From an uncultured bacterium (GTDB lineage Bacteria > Patescibacteriota > Gracilibacteria > Absconditabacterales > Absconditicoccaceae): 41,936 bases of DNA. The stretch is taken from assembly GCA_937906635.1 (NCBI GenBank), contig CALCYP010000035.1, forward strand, positions 1 through 41,936, written 5' to 3'. The position numbers and the translations under genes are program-made. The notes under the pieces were generated by a model. That model was not told the DNA's origin. It did not search any database and worked only from the letters and a program-made list of their open reading frames with translations. Shown here in pieces: positions 9,170 through 19,177 of the stretch. Every line of letters begins with the position of its first letter. The stretch's first letter is position 1.

Positions 9170-11178
9170 CAATCAAGTCAATCAAGATTTGGATATTTTT
9201 GTAGGAGTCGTTCGGCTCATTCTCTGACTTTTTCTATAAATCTCATATCGCTCAAAATTTCCAATGGGATGTCGGTTTCTCATGATTGCATTGTTCCCAA
9301 AATTTCTCCGGCTCAACGAGTTTTGAGATCGAGTTCTGCTAATTTGAATCAGTCGTTTGTTTGTTCCATGGCTTCAAGTCTTTTCATCACTTCTCAGCTT
9401 TTTTTCTTTGTCTCCAAAAAGCAGTAGGATTGCAAACTATTTCTTCAGATTCTTCATCTGAGTTGGTGGAGTTGAGAAAGTCAAAATCTTTCTGCATTTT
9501 TTATTACCATAATAGTTGCTTCTGGGACATCGACTCAAACTTCGATTACTGTAGTGGAAACTAAAATGTCGAATTTATCTCATTTGAATCATCTCATCAC
9601 TTCGTCTTTTTCAGCTGGTTTCATTTTTCCATGGAGGAGTCAGATTCTGTTGCTAAGTCATGGAAATAGCTGTTTTACGTTTTCAAATTCTGCAATAGCT
9701 GATTTCAAATCTTCCATTTTGTCTGATTCCTCGATTAGAGGAGTGACTATGAAAACTTTTTGCTTTTGTGCGATTTTAGTTAAGATTCGTGTCTTTAATT
9801 TCAAAAATTCGCTTTCAGAGATTATTTTTGTGTTGATTTCTTTCCTTCATGCAGGTAATTCGTCTATTACACTGACATCAAATTCTCCAAAAAAAGCCAA
9901 TGCCATAGATCTTGGAATTGGTGTGGCAGACATTTGTAGAATGTGCGGACTTCCAAATTTATTGAAAGCAGATCTCTGTTTTACTCAGAATTTGTGCTGT
10001 TCATCGATTACTACATACATTAAATCTTTGAACATTACATCATCTTGGATTACTGCGTGTGTTCAAACTAAAAGATTTATCTTTCAATCTTTGAGGTCTT
10101 GTTTTACTTTGTCTTTTTGTTGTTTTGTCAGTGATCATTTTAAAATTTCAATTCTCATTCAAAGTGGCAACAATAGTTTAGCAAGAGTTTTGTAGTGTTG
10201 ATCAGCTAAAACTTCTAATGGTGCGAGGAATACAGATTGTGCTCAAAATTTTTTGAAAGTGTAATATGCAGCGATTGCAGCGACTACTGTTTTTCCACTT
10301 CATACATCTCATTGAAGTAATCTCATCATGGGTTTCTGTTCGTGAAGGTTTTCTATGATCATTTTTAATGCTTTTTTCTGTGCATTTGTGAGTTGAAAGT
10401 CTAATTTTGAAACTATATCTTTTATGATAGCCCGGTCTACTTGACATTCAGTATTAAATGTTGTTCAATCTTGGTAATCTTTTCTTGTAAGTAGTGAATG
10501 TAACTGGACTCTCAATAATTTATCGAAAAAAATTCTATATTTTGCTTGTCAAAGTTTGTCTATATTGTCTGGGTAGTGAATCTGCTTAAATGTCTCTTGA
10601 ATTCACATTAAACCGAATTTTTGCAAAAATTCTGTTGGCAAATATTCTGAAAATAGGTTTTTTATTTTTGGTAAAACTAATCGCATTTTATTTGCAAACC
10701 GATTTGGTTTGATTCCGTTCATTTCAGAGTAAATTGGGAAAATTCATCACTCTGACATATTATTTTGAAGCTCTGTAAACTCTGATGGAGAGATCTCTGG
10801 GTTTGTAAAAACTATTCTTCAAAACTTATATGCTGGTTTCCCGGTAATTATATATCGTTTGTCTTTTTCTATTTTTGAAGCAAGATAAGATGCATTGTAA
10901 ATTGCAATCTTTCCTAAATTTCAGAGTTCGTCTTGAAATTTGATATCGTATATTTTCAGTTTTCCTTTTTGGAAAAATCATTTATCTGTTATCAATCATT
11001 TTACTGCGCAAACGACTGATTTATCTTGCAAATTGATTTGATCCAATGTCATTATACTTTCTCTGTTTTCGTAAGTTCTTGGAAAATATTGCAAAAAATC
11101 TCTGACTGAATTGATTCAGTTTTTATTCAAAATTGATGTGTATCTTGCTGTCGTTTTTAATTCTTTGTAAAGTTCCAT
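9124..11178 (-). CDS. recG: ATP-dependent DNA helicase RecG
   Basis: A 684-residue helicase of normal length. It has an N-terminal wedge/OB region (ending around residue 230), motif I LLQGDVGSGKT near residue 289, motif II DEQHRFG near 388, motif III QMSATPIPRS, and the second helicase half with HGKMKPAEKDEVM, ILVSTTVIEVGVDVPEA and the QLHQLRRRSGRG motif. The last has R where GRVGRG is usual (RRRSGRG), worth checking. RecG remodels stalled replication forks. Conserved glycines in motif I are TGA. Its 3' end is duplicated upstream of HigB. Confidence 0.96.
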
Positions 11179-11515
11179 TGTTAGTTTTATTGGCTAATGG
11201 CTGATAGCTAATGGCTGATAGCAAAGGATTTTTTTTTGTTTAATAATGCTATTAGCTATTTGCTATAGGCTATCGGCTAATTATTATTTATTTTGTTTCC
11301 TTATTCAATGAATTTTTTATGCCTGGTGGCAGGCTACTTTTGTCCATAGTCACAAAAGTGGTGAATTCTGCTGAAGTCGGATGCCATTCGGTCAAAAGAC
11401 TCTTTAAAAATTTTTCAGTCATACTTTTCGTTTGTTGATTTTCTGAAGATGACGGAGAATCGTTCCAACCGATTCTATTGGACAGGTTTGGCATATTTTT
11501 AATCGTAATTTCAAC
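11179..11515. other. repeat-rich intergenic spacer
   Basis: No supportable gene. 11190-11280 holds imperfect direct and inverted copies of GGCTAATGGCTGATAGC and its complement around a T run. 11320-11400 is a copy of the ACTTTTGT/ACAAAAGT repeat. A standard-code minus-strand frame across 11288-11494 coincides with this repeat and is not treated as a gene. Confidence 0.6.
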
Positions 11516-11620
11516 GCAGTCTGATAAATGAAAAGATTTTTTGCTCTTTCGAGCTGTTTTTTGTTTTTTACATTTTTTCGATGGAATAATTGTCGATTTA
11601 CTACACTTTTTCGATGGAAT
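11516..11620. repeat. 105-nt direct repeat, left copy
   Basis: Begins GCAGTCTGATAAATGAAA, contains GCTC-TTTC-GAGC with a following T run, and ends in two CATTTTTTCGATGGAAT-like units 33 nt apart. The equal-length partner is at 13127-13231. Together they flank the DUF4143-type ATPase gene. Confidence 0.8.
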
Positions 11621-11634
11621 GTTTGAACTTTATC

Positions 11635-12864
11635 TTATCTAAAATTCAATAAAAAATCAGAGATATACATATGTTTAATTCATCTGTAATCAGTAGCTAA
11701 TGGGTCTGCTGAAATTACATATTTTGGATAAGCATCATTTATTTTTAAAAGATTTCAAAATTCTCTTTTTTTTGTTTTTTCTTCAGATACATTGTATGAT
11801 ACTTGGAAATAAGATATTTCATTAGCTTTTTTACAGACAAAATCAATTTTAAAATTTCAGAAATTTCAAACAAAAATTTGATATCACAATCTTTTTAAAT
11901 GTAAAAAAACTATATTTTCGAGCAATTTTCATTTATCATCATCAAATGAAAAATTTAATGCATTTCTAATTCATAAATCGTTAAAATAATATTTTTCGTT
12001 GTGTTCTAATATTTTTTTTCATTTTATATCATAATTTCATATATTGTGTATCAAATATGGAATTTGTAAAAAATCTAAATAGGAACTTATTTTTTCGATT
12101 GATACAGATCACCATCAAAAGTTTTTAGAAGAATTTTGTATATTTCTTAATGATAATGGTGTTCAAATATTATCGGCAATATATCTCATAACCTTGTTGA
12201 AATAGTTTATATCTCTAATTTGAAATCTTGATATGATATCTTTCAAAACTGTACTGTCGAGTATATCTTGTAAGTGTTGATATTTAAAATTTTTGTCTTG
12301 TATATTTACAATTTCAGGCATTCATCACCATTGTAAATAAGATAATAAATTTTGTGGTGTATTTTGTTCATTAATGTAATCTAAATATTCAGCATAACTA
12401 AAAGGGTAGACATGGAAAGTTACATATCTACCGGATAAATATGTAGATAAATCTCAAGATAATAGTTTTGAATTTGATCATGAAATTATAATTTTGTATT
12501 TTTTTTCAGTAAATTTTGCCCTAATAAAATTTTCCCAATTTTTTATGTCTTGGATTTCATCAATGACAATAAATTTTGGATCTCATTTTTCATTTTGGTA
12601 ATCAATAAATAGACTATTCAATGCATTTACATCAGAAATATTTCATTCTATATCGAGTTCTTTGTTTAGGAAAAAAACTTGTTCAAGATTTATATTTTTA
12701 TATTGAAAATATCACATGATTGTATAACTTTTTCCAGATCTTCTTTGTCATTGAACTACTAAAATTTGTTCACTTTCTAAAAGTTTATCCAATTGTTCGT
12801 AATAATCTTTTCTTGGAAAAATCTTTTGAGAAAGCAGTTTTTTACTTTGTTCAATTAAATCCAT
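11635..12864 (-). CDS. AAA-type ATPase, DUF4143 family
   Basis: A 409-residue protein. Walker A is QGQRRSGKSYT near residue 40 and Walker B FIVIDEIQDI near 105; a sensor segment IIISGSNSKLLSG and the arginine-containing LSGRYVTFHVYPFSYAEYL follow. The C-terminal part (ENIVFLHLKRLGYQIFVG, KIDFVCKKANEISYFQVSY) is the DUF4143 nuclease-like region with D and Q-V. The family is common in archaea and bacteria as stand-alone accessory genes; its role is not established. It is bracketed by 105-nt direct repeats and stands apart from its neighbours. Walker A glycines include TGA. Confidence 0.87.
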
Positions 12865-13126
12865 TTACATTTATTAAAGGGTAAAGATATAGTCGACAAA
12901 AAAATAATTTGAAAAATCAAGAGAAAATTGAAAAATAGTTTTTTTATCGTTTTTATGACGATTTACTACACTTTTTTGATGGAATCCTTGATTTTTTTTC
13001 ATTATTTAATGAGTTTTGAAAATTTTGTTGATGTATACAACCTCACCCTAAATCCCTCTCCTGACAGAGAGGGATATTCTCCCATTCTTTGTTAGGAGAA
13101 GGGGTAGGGGATGAGGTTGTTTTACA
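12865..13126. repeat. intergenic spacer with palindromic repeat
   Basis: No gene seen. A lone CACTTTTTTGATGGAAT unit lies near 12969. 13038-13120 is a composite palindrome: ACAACCTCA at one end, TGAGGTTGT at the other, with an inner ATCCCTCTC/GAGAGGGAT hairpin. It belongs to the dispersed ACAACC...GGTTGT family. Confidence 0.6.
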
Positions 13127-13231
13127 GCAGTCTGATAAATGAAAAAATTTTCTGCTCTTTCGAGCTGTTTTTTGTTTTTTACATTTTTTCGATGGAATAA
13201 TTGTGAAAAATTTACACTTTTTCGATGGAAT
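13127..13231. repeat. 105-nt direct repeat, right copy
   Basis: Partner of 11516-11620, same length with a small number of substitutions. A further CATTTTTTCGATGGAAT unit continues at about 13249, giving three units at a 33-nt spacing (about 13182, 13215, 13248). Confidence 0.8.
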
Positions 13232-13284
13232 AAATGTGAAAAAACTACATTTTTTCGATGGAATAATTTTGTTATGAAAATTGT

Positions 13285-13312
13285 TTGATTTTGGTTTGTA
13301 GTTTTGTATAAT
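13285..13312 (+). promoter_or_regulatory. promoter of small RNA copy C
   Basis: TTGATT (13285-13290), 16-nt spacer, consensus TATAAT (13307-13312), then GAAAATGCCAAATTA as in copies A and B. Confidence 0.75.
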
Positions 13313-13317
13313 CGAAA

Positions 13318-13468
13318 ATGCCAAATTAACATTTACAAAAATTTTTCGTTTTTTGATGAGTAAATAAAGACGATTGGTATTATTGTGTCTTTATTATACT
13401 TATCGAAAAGATATTTGTAGTTTAGATGTTAGTTTGGCGACTAGAATAGTATCAGTCGTCTTTTTTTA
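13318..13468 (+). ncRNA. small structured RNA, copy C of a three-copy family
   Basis: CCAAATTAACAT (13321-13332) pairs with ATGTTAGTTTGG (13426-13437), enclosing inner helices (TTTTCG with CGAAAAG, and AAAGAC/GTCTTT around the tip). The tip GACGATTGG is the diverged form of GGCGATTAGATC in copies A and B. An intrinsic terminator GGCGACT/AGTCGTC followed by seven T ends at 13467. The RNA finishes 22 nt before the ATG of the DUF262 gene, so it could also work as a transcribed leader controlling that operon; independent sRNA is the simpler reading because copies A and B are followed by no co-oriented gene that close. Confidence 0.72.
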
Positions 13469-13489
13469 TCGTTTGTAAAATTTGTAGTT

Positions 13490-15634
13490 ATGGCTGAATT
13501 AAAAATTGATCAAAAAAATGTGCTTAGAATATTTGCTGATGAGCTTTCAGATCCAGATTATTTAATACCTGATTATCAAAGACCATATACATGGGGAATT
13601 GAAGAATGTCAAACTTTGTGGGATGATCTGTTTGCTTATGCATTTCCATGAAATAGTGCTGATAATTTTGATAAAAGTTCAAAATATTTTCTATGACCTA
13701 TTGTAACATTTAAGAATGAAGATTGAAAATTAGAAATAATTGATTGACAGCAACGTTTAACTACATTACTTTTATTATTGCGTGCTTTCTATCCTAGATT
13801 TGAAAATATGAAAGATGAAGATTCTCAACATGTATTTAAATTAATTGAAAAATGTATTTGGAGAACAGATGATTTCTGAAAACCAGATAAATTACAATTA
13901 AAAATAACTTCAGAAGTTGATAGTGATAACGATAAAGATGAATTTTTAGAAATATTAAAAACAGGTAATGTATCTAACCTTCAAAAAAGTAAATATGCGG
14001 AAAATTATAGATTTTTTCAAAATAAAATAGAAGATTTTCTATCAGAATATGGAAGTTATTTGTCATATTTCCCTATACGTATATTAAATTATTGCATATT
14101 ATTACCAATTGAAGCGGAATCTCAAGATACTGCGTTAAGAATATTTTCAACATTAAATGATAGATGAAAGCCTCTTTCAGATACTGATATTTTTAAAGCT
14201 CAATTGTATAAATACTATAAAGAGCAGTGAGTTGATAAAAAAGATAAATTTATAGAAGAACGAAAATCCTTAGAGGAAGTGTGTGATAATATCTTTTCTA
14301 CAAAATCATGATCTCCTATGGATGAATTATTTACAAGATATATGTATTATAGGCGTGCTAGTGTAGGAAATAAAAATACAACTTTAGAATGATTGCGTAA
14401 GTTTTATGAAAAAGATAAATATGAACTTTTAAGAAATGAAAAAACATTTGGAGAATTAAAAGAATTAGCTGATTTTTGGTATCAAATTAATTTTCAAAAT
14501 AAATCGATATTTTCTATGTCAGTATTAAAGAAATTATTTATTCTAAAATATTCCCCAAATGTTATGCGAACATATCTTGTATCAACATATTTTATGGCAA
14601 ATAAAGATAAAGATTGAAAATTAGATCAAGAAAAATTTAGTGAGTATTTGGATAAGATAATATGATATATATTTACATATGCAGTAATTCAACCTTGAGT
14701 TTCTTCTATAAAAGTTGCAATATTTAAAGAATTGGTACATTTGGCTAAACCAGAAGAAGAGCATGAATCTTGTCTAAAATTAGATTATTCAATAGATAAT
14801 ATAAAAAATATATTTAATGAATATCAATTTAGTAACTGAAAACCTATAACAAAATCTATACTAATATGGTGGATGTTTACCAAGGAAGAACAAGATTTAT
14901 TTGATTTAGATACTAAATTAGACATAGAACATATTTTTGCAAAAAAAAGGCAAGAAAATGATAAATCTTTAGAGAACCCAGATAATATAGAATCTTTATG
15001 AAATAAATCAATATTAGAGAAAAAAATAAATATTAGAGCTACAGACTACAAATTTTCTGATAAAAAGAAGTTTTATAAGTGATTTATAAATAATAAATGA
15101 GTGCCTATAAAATGAACTGACGTAAAAGAGTTATTATACCTTTCACAAAAATCAGATTTTATAGAATCTGATATAATAGAAAGAAAAAATACTATAATCG
15201 AATATTTTATCAAATATTTAATCAATTGTTGATTGTTAAATAGTAATAAAAATAGCGTAATAAATAATCCATTAAATTATGATTGAGTAGGTCATACTGA
15301 AAAAGTAGAAATACTCCAGAACACTTTTTGAGAAAAGCGTTATCATTTTAGAAGAATGAAAAGAGTCCATGCCACATTAATAGTTTCTGATTGAAAATTT
15401 ATTGTTAAAAAGTGATCAAGAATATGTCCGTATATAACAAGTAATGAATCAACTATATATAAATTAAGACAAAAATTAGCAGAATATATTGATGATAATT
15501 ATATTACAACAAGAGACATTACATTTAAATCTCCATCGTGAGCATGACAATTTGTTTATTGAGCGGCAAGTAATTGACGAGATGATCGAGTTGATGAAAA
15601 TTGAGTTTCTTTATGAAAAAATATGTGACACTAA
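13490..15634 (+). CDS. GmrSD-like protein: DUF262, DUF1524 (HNH), DUF4357
   Basis: A 714-residue protein. The DUF262 part has PDYQRPYTWG (27-36) and the ParB/sulfiredoxin-like IIDGQQRLTT (DGQQR at 85-89), then FSTLNDRGKPLSDTDIFKAQ. The DUF1524 part carries the HNH-type DIEHIFAKK (His near 480) followed by NPDNIESLGNKSIL. The C-terminal segment SPSGAGQFVYGAASNGRDD (about 680-700) is a DUF4357 domain. GmrSD enzymes are nucleotide-dependent restriction nucleases that act on modified phage DNA; a defence role is inferred. It heads a ten-gene same-strand block. Stop is TAA at 15632. Numerous TGA glycines. Confidence 0.9.
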
Positions 15635-15657
15635 TATTTTATAAATTATTTATTATA

Positions 15658-16437
15658 ATGGATAGTGCAACAATCAAAGAAAGTACATATATTGATGATT
15701 TAAAAAAGGAAGTTAAGGAATTAGAAAAAAAATATTCTGATGTTATGCTGGAAAGAAAGGAGTTAGAACAAAAACTTCATATTTTTAAGTTGGAATATGA
15801 TGCTGTAATTTCTTCTTATTATTTAAAAAAGCTGGCAATTGATGCTGAAATTATGAGGATTTTGAATGAAAAAAATAAAAAGATTGATGATAATATTTTA
15901 AAATGATATGAGCCAAGTGAAGTGAATGAAGAGGATGTGAAAGAACAAAAAAAATATTATAATGAAAAGAAAAATGAAAAAGAGAAACTTGAAAAAAATG
16001 AAGAGAAATTATCAATTGAGGATAAATGATTCTTAAAAAAATTATACAAAAAATTAGTTATGATGTTTCACCCTGATAGATTTGCATGACAGGAAGAAAA
16101 ACAAGTAGTTGCTAACGAAATTATGAAACAAATCAATGCTGCATATACAGAACAAGATCTTGAAAAATTGAAAGAAATTGAAAAAAAATGATTTGAAGTA
16201 GATTTGGAAGAAGAATTAGATGAGTCTAAATTATTAGCGAAGAAAGAACAATTATTAGATGATATTAATATTTTAAAAATTTCTATTGATTTATTAAAAT
16301 CAACATGAATGTATAAATTATATGAGAGATGTATTGAAATGTGATATGATTTATTTTATTGAGATGTTATTATGTGAATAAAGGAAGATATAGAAAAAGC
16401 TGAACAAATTTTAAAACATTTACAGCAAGATGATTAA
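15658..16437 (+). CDS. coiled-coil protein with J domain
   Basis: A 259-residue protein. Residues 1-110 are charged and heptad-like (long coiled coil). A J domain follows, with LYKKLVMMFHPDRF (HPD near 138-140) and INAAYTEQDLEKLKEI. A second coiled coil and a less polar tail (LYERCIEMGYDLFYGDVIMG) complete it. J domains recruit and stimulate DnaK-type chaperones. It starts 24 nt after the GmrSD-like gene and its last codons overlap the next gene by 8 nt, so translation is probably coupled. A J-domain partner next to a GmrSD gene is not an arrangement I recognise. The start at ATG 15658 is preferred to one at 15601, which lies inside the preceding gene. Confidence 0.78.
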
Positions 16438-17554
16438 AAAAGATAAATTGTTATCTTTATGATCAAATAATAAATTAAGTATTCCAAAAAGTAGTTTATC
16501 GTTAACAGATAATGATAAACAGATTTTATCTTATTGAGCTGGTAAGGTTTGAATACAAGTTAATAATAAAAAATGCTGATGGGTAAAAAATTGGTGTGAT
16601 ATTCTTCATCAATGATATATATGAGTAAAAACTAAATATGAAAAATTAACTGATAATAAGCAATTATTTTATATAAATTTTTTAGATAAAGCTTGAAATT
16701 ATCTATTAAATACATGAGAACTTTGATTTATTAAAGAATGGTGAATAAATAATACTACTGTTAAAATAATAACATGATGAGGTTTAAATTCTTGAAATTT
16801 GTGAAAAGGAATAGACTTATTGAAGAATAGATTGAAATGGCAATGATTTCAACAAAAAGATGAAAATATTTTTTTTTATTATTTTGATGAAATATTTGAG
16901 GAGAATAAAAATTTACCCCAAAGAACTTTTATGTTTAATAAACGGTATGAACATGTCGAATGACCATTTTTATGAAAATATTATAAAGTTTGTAGAAAGA
17001 AATGGGATAAAATTGAAGATTTAGATGATGTGATGCGTCGTATTGATTCAAGAGCATGATGAGAATGGAATGTTTGTGATAGAAACTGAAATTTATTATT
17101 CAATGAGTGGTATTGAGAAATACAAATTTGTCCTAATTGATATATGATAGTTTGATGCGATTACGATGAATATAATGAGGGGTGGTATAATATTGTTGAC
17201 AATAATTGAAATTTTATTTTAGATGAACGAACTTATAATGTCAAATATGTGTGAGATTGATTTTTCAAAATTGAAAACCATGATTTTGTTATGGATAATA
17301 AGGATTTATTTTTAAAAAATAACAAAGTTGGTAAACTTGTATCTAATGCTGATTATGATAAGTATATTTGTGAAATATTTGATGATGGCTCTGATTATTC
17401 AGATATAATATTTTTTCTTGTTGATGGTAGGTGAAATGTAAATTTTAGTACATTATACAGTGATATTTCAGAATTTTCAGAATGATATGCTATGGTTGAA
17501 TTTCCGTGATTATGATATAATTTTATTGATCATGATTGAAACCTTTTATTCTAA
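16430..17554 (+). CDS. WG/KWG-repeat-like protein
   Basis: A 374-residue protein that overlaps the J-domain gene by 8 nt (ATGATTAA). The sequence is rich in aromatic residues, Gly, Asn and Asp, with degenerate repeats of the kind WYNIVDNNGNFILDE, CDRNGNLLFNEWYGE, YNFIDHDGNLLF. These resemble WG (KWG) beta repeats, which usually build interaction surfaces. The N-terminal 100 residues have no recognisable domain. No signal peptide. Most Gly codons are TGA. The overlap suggests that it acts with the J-domain protein. Confidence 0.65.
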
Positions 17555-17565
17555 ATTAATATTAA

Positions 17566-17799
17566 ATGTATCATCACTATCGTTATTATAGATCAAAAAA
17601 TTCTTGATGACTATGGATTGTAATAATAATCTTGTTTTTTTGGATATGGATTCCTTATCGTTTAATTCATGCTATAAGGGATGAAGAGTACAAATATAGA
17701 AATTCAAATAAACCGTTTGTTTATTGGTTGTTATGATGAACTTTAGTGTTACGATTGTGAGCAACGATATATTTTGTTTATCGGTTTTGTGAGAATTAA
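17566..17799 (+). CDS. small membrane protein
   Basis: A 77-residue protein starting MYHHYRYYRSKNSGG. There are two hydrophobic segments: LWIVIIILFFWIWIP and YWLLGGTLVLRLGATIYFVY, joined by a short charged loop (HAIRDEEYKYRNS). It starts 11 nt after the WG-like gene. It would have been missed with the standard code because of three TGA groups. No family recognised. Confidence 0.6.
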
Positions 17800-17858
17800 A
17801 ATTGATTTAAAATAATTGTTTAATATATAAATATTTTATATTTATTCTTAATTAAAAA

Positions 17859-18140
17859 ATGGATATAGATCCTATATTACTACGATGGATATTTAACAAA
17901 ACAGATGATGCTAAAAAAAGAGAAAAGAAAGAAGAGATTATGGATAAATATTGATTGTCAGAAGATGAATTAGATGATTATATGGATAGGTACAGAATTA
18001 GCGAAAATGATTCGGATTATGATTTTGGTGATAAAATAGAAGAAGATCAAGAAAGAGAAGAAAGAATTGAGGAAGTTATGGATGAATATTGAATGGATGA
18101 AGATGAGGCAGAAGAATATTTAGATAATGAAGGTTGGTAA
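17859..18140 (+). CDS. small acidic protein with two similar halves
   Basis: A 93-residue, very acidic protein. Two related segments occur: EEIMDKYGLSEDELDDYMD and EEVMDEYGMDEDEAEEYLD, about 45 residues apart, each a helix-GLSEDE-helix unit. This could be a tandem helical pair acting as a binding or DNA-mimic-like module; function unknown. The stop is 5 nt before the next ATG. Confidence 0.65.
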
Positions 18141-18145
18141 TTTAC

Positions 18146-18481
18146 ATGAAAAGCTATGTTACAACTAAAGAACTTATAAAAATATATAGCGTTCCTCAGC
18201 AGACAGTGGAAATGATTTTGAAGAAATACAAAATTGATACATATAAAAGTAAAAGAGGATTGGCTATTAATTTAAAAGATTTTCATAAAGTTTATACTTC
18301 TACATATAATCCTTCTTTGTTCTTTTTTGATGAAAAGAGTATTTCTAAAAAATGAAATGATAATATAATTATTGTGCCAAAATTTGCTGATAATGATAGT
18401 TTGTTTAATTATTTTTTTTCTAAGCCATATAAAAGACTAAATAAGGAATTAGTTTTAAAACAAAGCTTTTTATTCGATTAA
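18146..18481 (+). CDS. small protein with helix-turn-helix-like N-terminus
   Basis: A 111-residue protein. SYVTTKELIKIYSVPQQTVEMILKKYKID resembles the first part of MerR/excisionase-type DNA-binding domains, and RGLAINLKDFHKVY fits the following wing. The C-terminal half is unrecognised. A TTG at 18134 lies in the same frame but inside the preceding gene, so ATG 18146 is chosen. It could regulate this operon, which is inference. Confidence 0.6.
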
Positions 18482-18490
18482 TTTATTTAA

Positions 18491-19171
18491 ATGGTAGAAA
18501 ATTTATATTTTTGATTGCTCATTGATAAAAAATATATTAAATGAGCCGAAAAACCTCAATTGGTTTGAGTTCCTATTGATTTTTATAGATGAACTATAAA
18601 TGAAGCTGTAATTATTTTTGTATGAATAAATTGAAAGAATTGTTGACTTAAAGATGAATATGTCAAAATGGCTGAAAGCTTGGTAAAACATTATTGAGTT
18701 AATGTTTTTGTGGTAGGAAATCCACAAATGTCACGAGATGATCCAATATTATATCTTAATTCGGCTATGGAATTCATAGTCGATGAAATGGAAAATTTAT
18801 GATATACAAATTATAAATTTTATGGTATTGGTTTTTGAGGTTGATGATATATTATGTGCAGTTATATGAGCAGTACTAAATATTCTTTTTTGTTTAATAA
18901 GATGTTAATAATAAATACTTATTTGCAAGAAGATTTTTATGAAATAATACATGGTACATCTCCTTTAGCTTGTCCTATTATTTTTATTCAATGAGAATTG
19001 GATGATTATTTTGAATATAATGTAAAGCTGAATAATTTTTGTCAAATAAAAACAGCTATTTGAGATGATTGCCAGTTATTTACTTTACCATGAGTAGATC
19101 ATTATTTTACTCAAGAGTGATGATTAGAGTTATTTATTTCATTGCCTGAAAAATATTTATTTAATGATTAA
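18491..19171 (+). CDS. alpha/beta-hydrolase-like protein, nucleophile missing
   Basis: A 226-residue protein. The fold signature is visible: strand NEAVIIFVGING, helix with KMAESLVKHYG, strand NVFVVGN, then FYGIGFGGGGYIMC where the nucleophile elbow GxSxGG is expected. Position 114, normally Ser, Cys or Asp, is Gly (GGT). The acid (QGELDDYF, Asp171 or 172) and His204 (GVDHYF) are kept. It is therefore probably a non-catalytic relative or uses another mechanism. It lies 9 nt after the HTH-like gene and 6 nt before the ADP-ribosylglycohydrolase, so the two are likely co-translated. Confidence 0.68.
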
Positions 19172-19177
19172 TTAAAA

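Noticed and set aside
9554..10195. 213-residue plus-strand open frame
   Set aside because: It is antisense to recG, which is supported by clear helicase motifs.
11288..11494. 68-residue minus-strand frame in the recG-ATPase spacer
   Set aside because: It coincides with the ACTTTTGT/ACAAAAGT repeat; similar translations would appear in every copy.
11565..13270. CRISPR array
   Set aside because: The 33-nt spaced units are degenerate, few, and lack spacers of suitable length; no cas genes are present.
13043..13332. Two overlapping minus-strand frames of about 93 residues
   Set aside because: They translate the 33-nt repeat units and the palindrome, giving repetitive low-complexity peptides.
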